From positions 36,392,162-36,456,161 of the forward strand of contig CM038704.1 of NCBI GenBank assembly GCA_021613375.1: 64,000 bases of DNA, given 5' to 3'. This stretch comes from Megaleporinus macrocephalus (Eukaryota > Chordata > Actinopteri > Characiformes > Anostomidae). Made by a program: the position numbers and the translations under genes. Below are positions 59,265 through 64,000 of the stretch, piece after piece (the first letter of the stretch is position 1; each line of letters opens with the position of its first letter). The notes under the pieces are model-generated. The model ran no database searches. It saw only the letters and a program-made list of their open reading frames with translations, and was not told the origin of the DNA.

Positions 59265-62009
59265 CTGAGAGAGACGCAGAGAGATGCTTTCAATTTAGTA
59301 AGCCTTCATAGAAGTAGCTAAATCACTGAACAGTAGAAACATTCCTACTAAATCACCTAATAATGTATATATAGAAAACCTGAAATTTCATTTGCCAGAT
59401 ATGTTCTCAGAAGTTGCTTGAGCTCAAAAGTGAATATTTATTTAATCCATTAAACACTATGGCTCATTTTCCAGTTACCCTAACAGACTATTTTGCATGC
59501 ATGTATCCCTCCACCATGAAAGGACTTTTTAGGCCAAAATCTTCTCAAAACAAACCATAAAACAATGTCTGAGGCATCAGGCAGTGTATTCATAACCATT
59601 TTATGTAACAGCTTTCTGTGAGAGCCTTTAAAGGCATGAAGCACTGTCTGGTTCTCATCACCTTGAACAATTCCGAGTCCAAGTTTTACTGGAATTACTT
59701 ATTTCAGACCAAACCACGCGGCTTAATGATTTCATTACACAATAAATCAGACTTCCCCCTTAAAAGTCTATGTCGGAGCCCTTACACACTGAACTAAAAC
59801 AAGTTTTTTCAGTTCAATTTCTCACATTTCAAAAACAAGATAAAAAGAAAATAAACAACAAAGCCGTTGGCATGAGACGAAAACTGATTGAGGCACAGAG
59901 ACGTAGGTGGGCTTTGATGGGCTTTATTATTATCACAAATGCTCCTGGATACAAGCACTCTGGACGACCTTGAATGGGGGGGGAGGGTCTCACGCAGGAC
60001 TCAGCTGGAGAGTGTCAGTAAGCACTCACAGAGGACTGTGTAGAGGGTCAGGTCCTTTATCTGTCATCGCTCTAAATCTGATCACTGCAGTTGTGTTACA
60101 CAACGTCTCCCTCAGGACAGGACTTAAGGGCAGGTCTCAGATCAGCTTAAATTGCACCCTCAGAGATGAAAACTCAATCCAAATTGAGCAGCGCAGGTCT
60201 CAGACCAGCTTAAAAGACGATCCCAAGGGAGGTGGCTCAAACGGTATTAGAGCAGGTCTCGTTGGTTCAACCTCAAAAGGTGAGGTTTCATCCGGTTCAT
60301 CCAGAGACACAGATCTCAGACTGGTCTGGACTATTTTGCGGGTCTATAAAACTAATCTCGGCAGAGATGCTGCATTTAATATTCATTAGCACAATGCTGC
60401 TATTTGTAAAGGTCTCTAGCTGTGAGCATCTAGACTAGCTTCATTTAGTGGGTAAAATTCATTAAGGAACCAGACAAATGATGTTTGCTCACAGCATGTA
60501 ATCAATCTACGCATATGTCTTCAAATACAATGTAATGAAAGTTGCAGAACAGTAACATTTCAGGGCTGGACAATAACAATATTTATCCGAAATAAATTGA
60601 GATAAATCGATATAAGAAGCTTATCTGACTATATCGTCGCAAAAAAAATTTGTATCTCCATTTTTGTTGATTTTTATTTTGTATATCATTTTTACATGTT
60701 AGCTGCTCTTTACATCCTTTTACATTTCAAATGCTACAAAATTACTTGGAATAAAACCTCTTTCTATTAACTTACATTAAGTCACCTGTAAACTTGCTAT
60801 TTCGAAGATGCATGTTTTTTCTAAGTGGAGATACAGTAAATGTACGCAGTGCGTAATTAACTGACCGATATGCTTGATTAAAAAGAAGGGTAATTAGGCT
60901 TGCTCAATTGGATTGTGTGCAGTACAGCATGTCAAACACTTTGTGGCATTCAGCATTTCTGCCTGTTTCATTTAAGAAAAAACTAGATACAGTGATGTGT
61001 ATTCTGTCTTATTTAAATTTCCTATAATATATAAAAAGTTTCATGTGATATATATCTCCAACCCTTTCCAACACAAGTACATCACCCATATCTTGCAGGC
61101 TCAGTCATTCTGGATGATTTTCAGGCCTTAGAATGCAGTAGACATGACTGACCTCAAGTCAGCAAACCTTTAGAATCTACAGAATGGACCAGATTAAACA
61201 CACATGATCGAATTTAACCTTCACAAGCTACTGCAGTTCAGCTTGTGGCTTAGCTTTTGTGTTTCAAAAGATTGAGTAGGAGTCTGAATGGTTGTGTGTT
61301 CGCAAAGCGGAGTGTACAAAAACAACACAAAGCATTCAACACGTTTTTCAAATAAACCCAATCCAACAGGTTTGGATAAGAATCTAGATAAGATCTCTGT
61401 ATTTTTCCTTGTTTCTTATTCTCTTTTGGTGATAAACAGGACATACTGGGCGATATGTCAGCTGTTGGCCAATTTCAATACCTACTAATTTTAATAATAG
61501 TATTAATATCTGCCAATACTAAAATATTTATAAAATGCAGAAACCACGACTACATCTAAATTAGTATTAATAATTTAATATTTGGTTCATAAATTAAATG
61601 AAGACATTTTAGTGCAGATACCCAACTAAACATCCTGGTACCTTTTAGAGTAAAATAAATATGTCATTTAATATCAGCTTGAGAACCTCTGCCTCATGCT
61701 AATGTTTTTAAGCCATTATCTGCCAATACTGATATAAAATGTGCTGTTTTCCAATGAAACAGCTTTTTTAAACGCAATGATGCTACAATAAAACAAACCT
61801 TTGGCAAGTTGATTTAAAATGTAAACTGCCGTAAGAACTAGTTACAGTAACTACAGTAGCAACACTTCAAAAATATATATAATTAAGGTCTGTTTTCAAT
61901 AAATTAAATAAATGGCAACTGGTTCAATAAGGGACTGCAATAGTTTTCAGGAAACTCAACTGTGCATAAATCTGCATAGAATGTGAATAAACTGCACTAT
62001 TCAAATTTG

Positions 62010-62069
<60 letters not shown>

Positions 62070-64000
62070 TGCAAATACTTGATATATAGTCTGGCCCTGC
62101 AGCATAATTCTATGTGCTTTCTCAGGAGGTATGAGGTGGGAGAATATGCATACTAAGGGGATATATGTGATAAGAGCCCTTGTAGAACAGAGGTTGACTC
62201 GAAATGAGCGAGCGGGCCACATCAGGCCAGATCAGGCACTTTAACACAGAGCTAAAATAACCAGCCCTGCTCTCTTTTAGATGCAGAATCCCCATTAACC
62301 CAGGTGGTACAGCCCAGAAAACGAATACAAAAAAAAAAATCACCTCGTTACACTTTGTAGAGTGCAAGACATTCATTGATAAATTTTGGCTTTTGCTTTT
62401 ATCAGAACGCATCTGAAAACCTTTGTATTTGGAACATAAAGTCAGATTTAATATGCAGTCGTACCAAAACTTTTAAGCACCAATGGTCAAATTGTATGTC
62501 TTGTAGAGTTAAGTCAACACAATCTCTACAGAATCTCTACAGGGTGAAGAAAATACTACATAAAATGTAGTGCAAATAAAATAAATATAAATCATGGTTT
62601 AAAATTGCAGTGTATGTTACATAAAGAGTCATTGTACCCACAAAGGTATGTGCATTTGTGTTTCAAGTGCATTCCTGAACAAGTCTGGATTGATCTACTG
62701 GTGTCCTATGGATCCCTGAACAACGCTTTGGCAGTTGCACCAGACCACAAGCAGGGCGTGTTTGTGTGCACCAAGCACAGCATATCCACGGTCGCAATCG
62801 GTCGGGCTACGAGGGTAAAGCCTCATACAGTGTTCGATAATAGAGTTTGCGGCTGCCAGTTCAGTCTCAGTCGAAAGCACTGCTCACACTTTCCCCATTA
62901 CACTCCAAACAAACAACAACAAAGTACACACAAACACAGGAAAACCAGGAAGAGGGAACGGGCTTCCGAGGGACATGACACAGGCTTTCGGAATGCTGTG
63001 TCCATGCAAGGGAAATACCATGTTGAAATGACTTTGGTTTTGTGAGCCCTCAAGGGCTATTGTCTGAACAGATTCGCACGCCAGCGTGACCGTTTGAGAA
63101 ATGCTCTGACCCTGTGCGCTCGGACACTGACGCCAGGCCTCATTCAGTCAGAGCTGTAGCCCTGATCAACGTCTAATACCATTAGTGTAATCAGTATCAG
63201 GCCAACTGCAAGCTTTTCAGAAAGCATGGAGTGATCTCAACTCTACTTGCTTACATGTTGCCTGACACTGTGGGACTCGCTGATACACCAGTAGTCTGTA
63301 TATTTCTTGGGTATAGGTAATGGCACGCACACTGTTAGGCACAACAATGCAATTATTTTTTTCTTCTAATGTAACAGATAATATTTTTTTCTTCTAATGT
63401 AACAGATAATATTTTTTTCTTCTAATGCCTCTCAGTTGAAATTTTTATAAATCATATAACATTTACTGACCCAGTAAGCATGCTGAGTCCTGCATTAACC
63501 TCTATACCTACAATAGAGCAGTTTTATGCATTGAAACATTATAGACGTTTTGTGCTCATTCTTTATCATTTGTGTGCACACGTGCTTCCTGTGACAGCTG
63601 ACTATTTGACTTTAAATATGATATGCAAATATGACCAGCACAGTGTGACTGCAGAAACAACTGTAAACTCACTGAACCATCTGGTGAAGTGTCTAATCGT
63701 GCTCCCATGACTGCTGAGTGTGCATTGAGAGTGCCCATACTGTGTGCTAGCGCAGGCTAAAGCTAGCATAACTGCCTAAACAACACACCTAAAGCTGAAA
63801 GTGAGTGAACACACTGCACCAGGGGAAGAAACTCTCGCGTGGAGCTGGTTTGGATTCAACGTTGCTCAAAAGATGGCAATTTGCAGACTTTGTAAATCAC
63901 TGGGAAACTTAAAATGACTTAAAGCACAAATTTTTCAAAATGCTAATTGGAAGGATACAAGCTTCCATCTCTTGTTAACTACATTAGCTTCATAACTTTA
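59265..64000 (-). other. sec14l1 intron upstream of first exon found; no gene seen
   Basis: I searched by eye for the first coding exon (MVQKYQ...) and did not find it, so it should lie beyond 64000. The open frames at 59907-60389 and 62605-63045 show no family motif. The only clear repeat is (TA)n at 62011-62067. Confidence 0.6.
62011..62067. repeat. (TA)n microsatellite
   Basis: About 28 TA units. Confidence 0.97.

Noticed and set aside
59907..60389. 160-residue plus-strand frame
   Set aside because: No recognisable motif, lies in the sec14l1 intron, and the composition does not look coding. A database search could overturn this.
62605..63045. 146-residue plus-strand frame
   Set aside because: No recognised family. 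It ends in a Lys/Arg/His-rich low-complexity stretch and lacks splice context.

Overview
This is a vertebrate nuclear genome window, almost certainly from a teleost fish. Two conserved vertebrate genes can be rebuilt from it exon by exon. Both lie on the minus strand, have GT-AG introns (with one GC-AG exception), and sit in DNA full of fish-type LINE, MITE and LTR remnants, microsatellites and minisatellites. There are no operons or bacterial genes, and I see no viral genome. Species cannot be fixed from the sequence alone.

Gene 1, endov (endonuclease V, inosine-specific), runs from its start codon at 34758 down to its stop at 1862. I find eight coding exons that join in frame to 252 residues, with every expected active-site residue present. 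The eight exons add up to only 759 bp of a 32.9 kb coding span. The introns hold nearly all the repetitive DNA: a 2.7 kb pyrimidine tract (10390-13080), a 1.5 kb CTGT/CTAT tract (24310-25835), and minisatellites of about 14, 30, 42 and 49 bp. They also hold an LTR with a 5-bp target duplication, a second LTR split by an insertion, a decayed hAT transposase copy, MITEs and LINE ends.

Gene 2, sec14l1 (SEC14-like protein 1), runs from 59264 to its stop at 41123. Fourteen coding exons give 699 residues. Only the first coding exon (about 21 residues in the family) and the 5' UTR are missing; they lie upstream of position 64000. The order is PRELI/MSF1 domain, CRAL-TRIO, GOLD, then a Ser-rich tail. 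The 3' UTR probably occupies part of 38.4-41.1 kb. Human ENDOV and SEC14L1 are both on 17q25, so the pairing fits conserved local gene content and favours sec14l1 over the paralogue sec14l5.

By region: 1-1.9 kb is the endov 3' flank with a LINE end; 1.9-34.8 kb is endov; 34.8-36 kb is the endov promoter flank with two minisatellites; 36-41.1 kb is the sec14l1 3' UTR and flank with a TIR element; 41.1-59.3 kb is sec14l1 exons; 59.3-64 kb is the upstream sec14l1 intron with no exon found.

The most interesting observations concern how tandem repeats meet gene structure. A long (UG)n tract forms the 3' splice site of endov exon 2. A 40-bp minisatellite starts inside the 5' splice site of a sec14l1 intron. 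A 37-bp array carries an ERR/SF-1-like half-site in nearly every unit. The same minisatellite families recur at separate sites in and beside one gene. I found no clear new protein system. The long open frames in the tandem repeats are artefacts.
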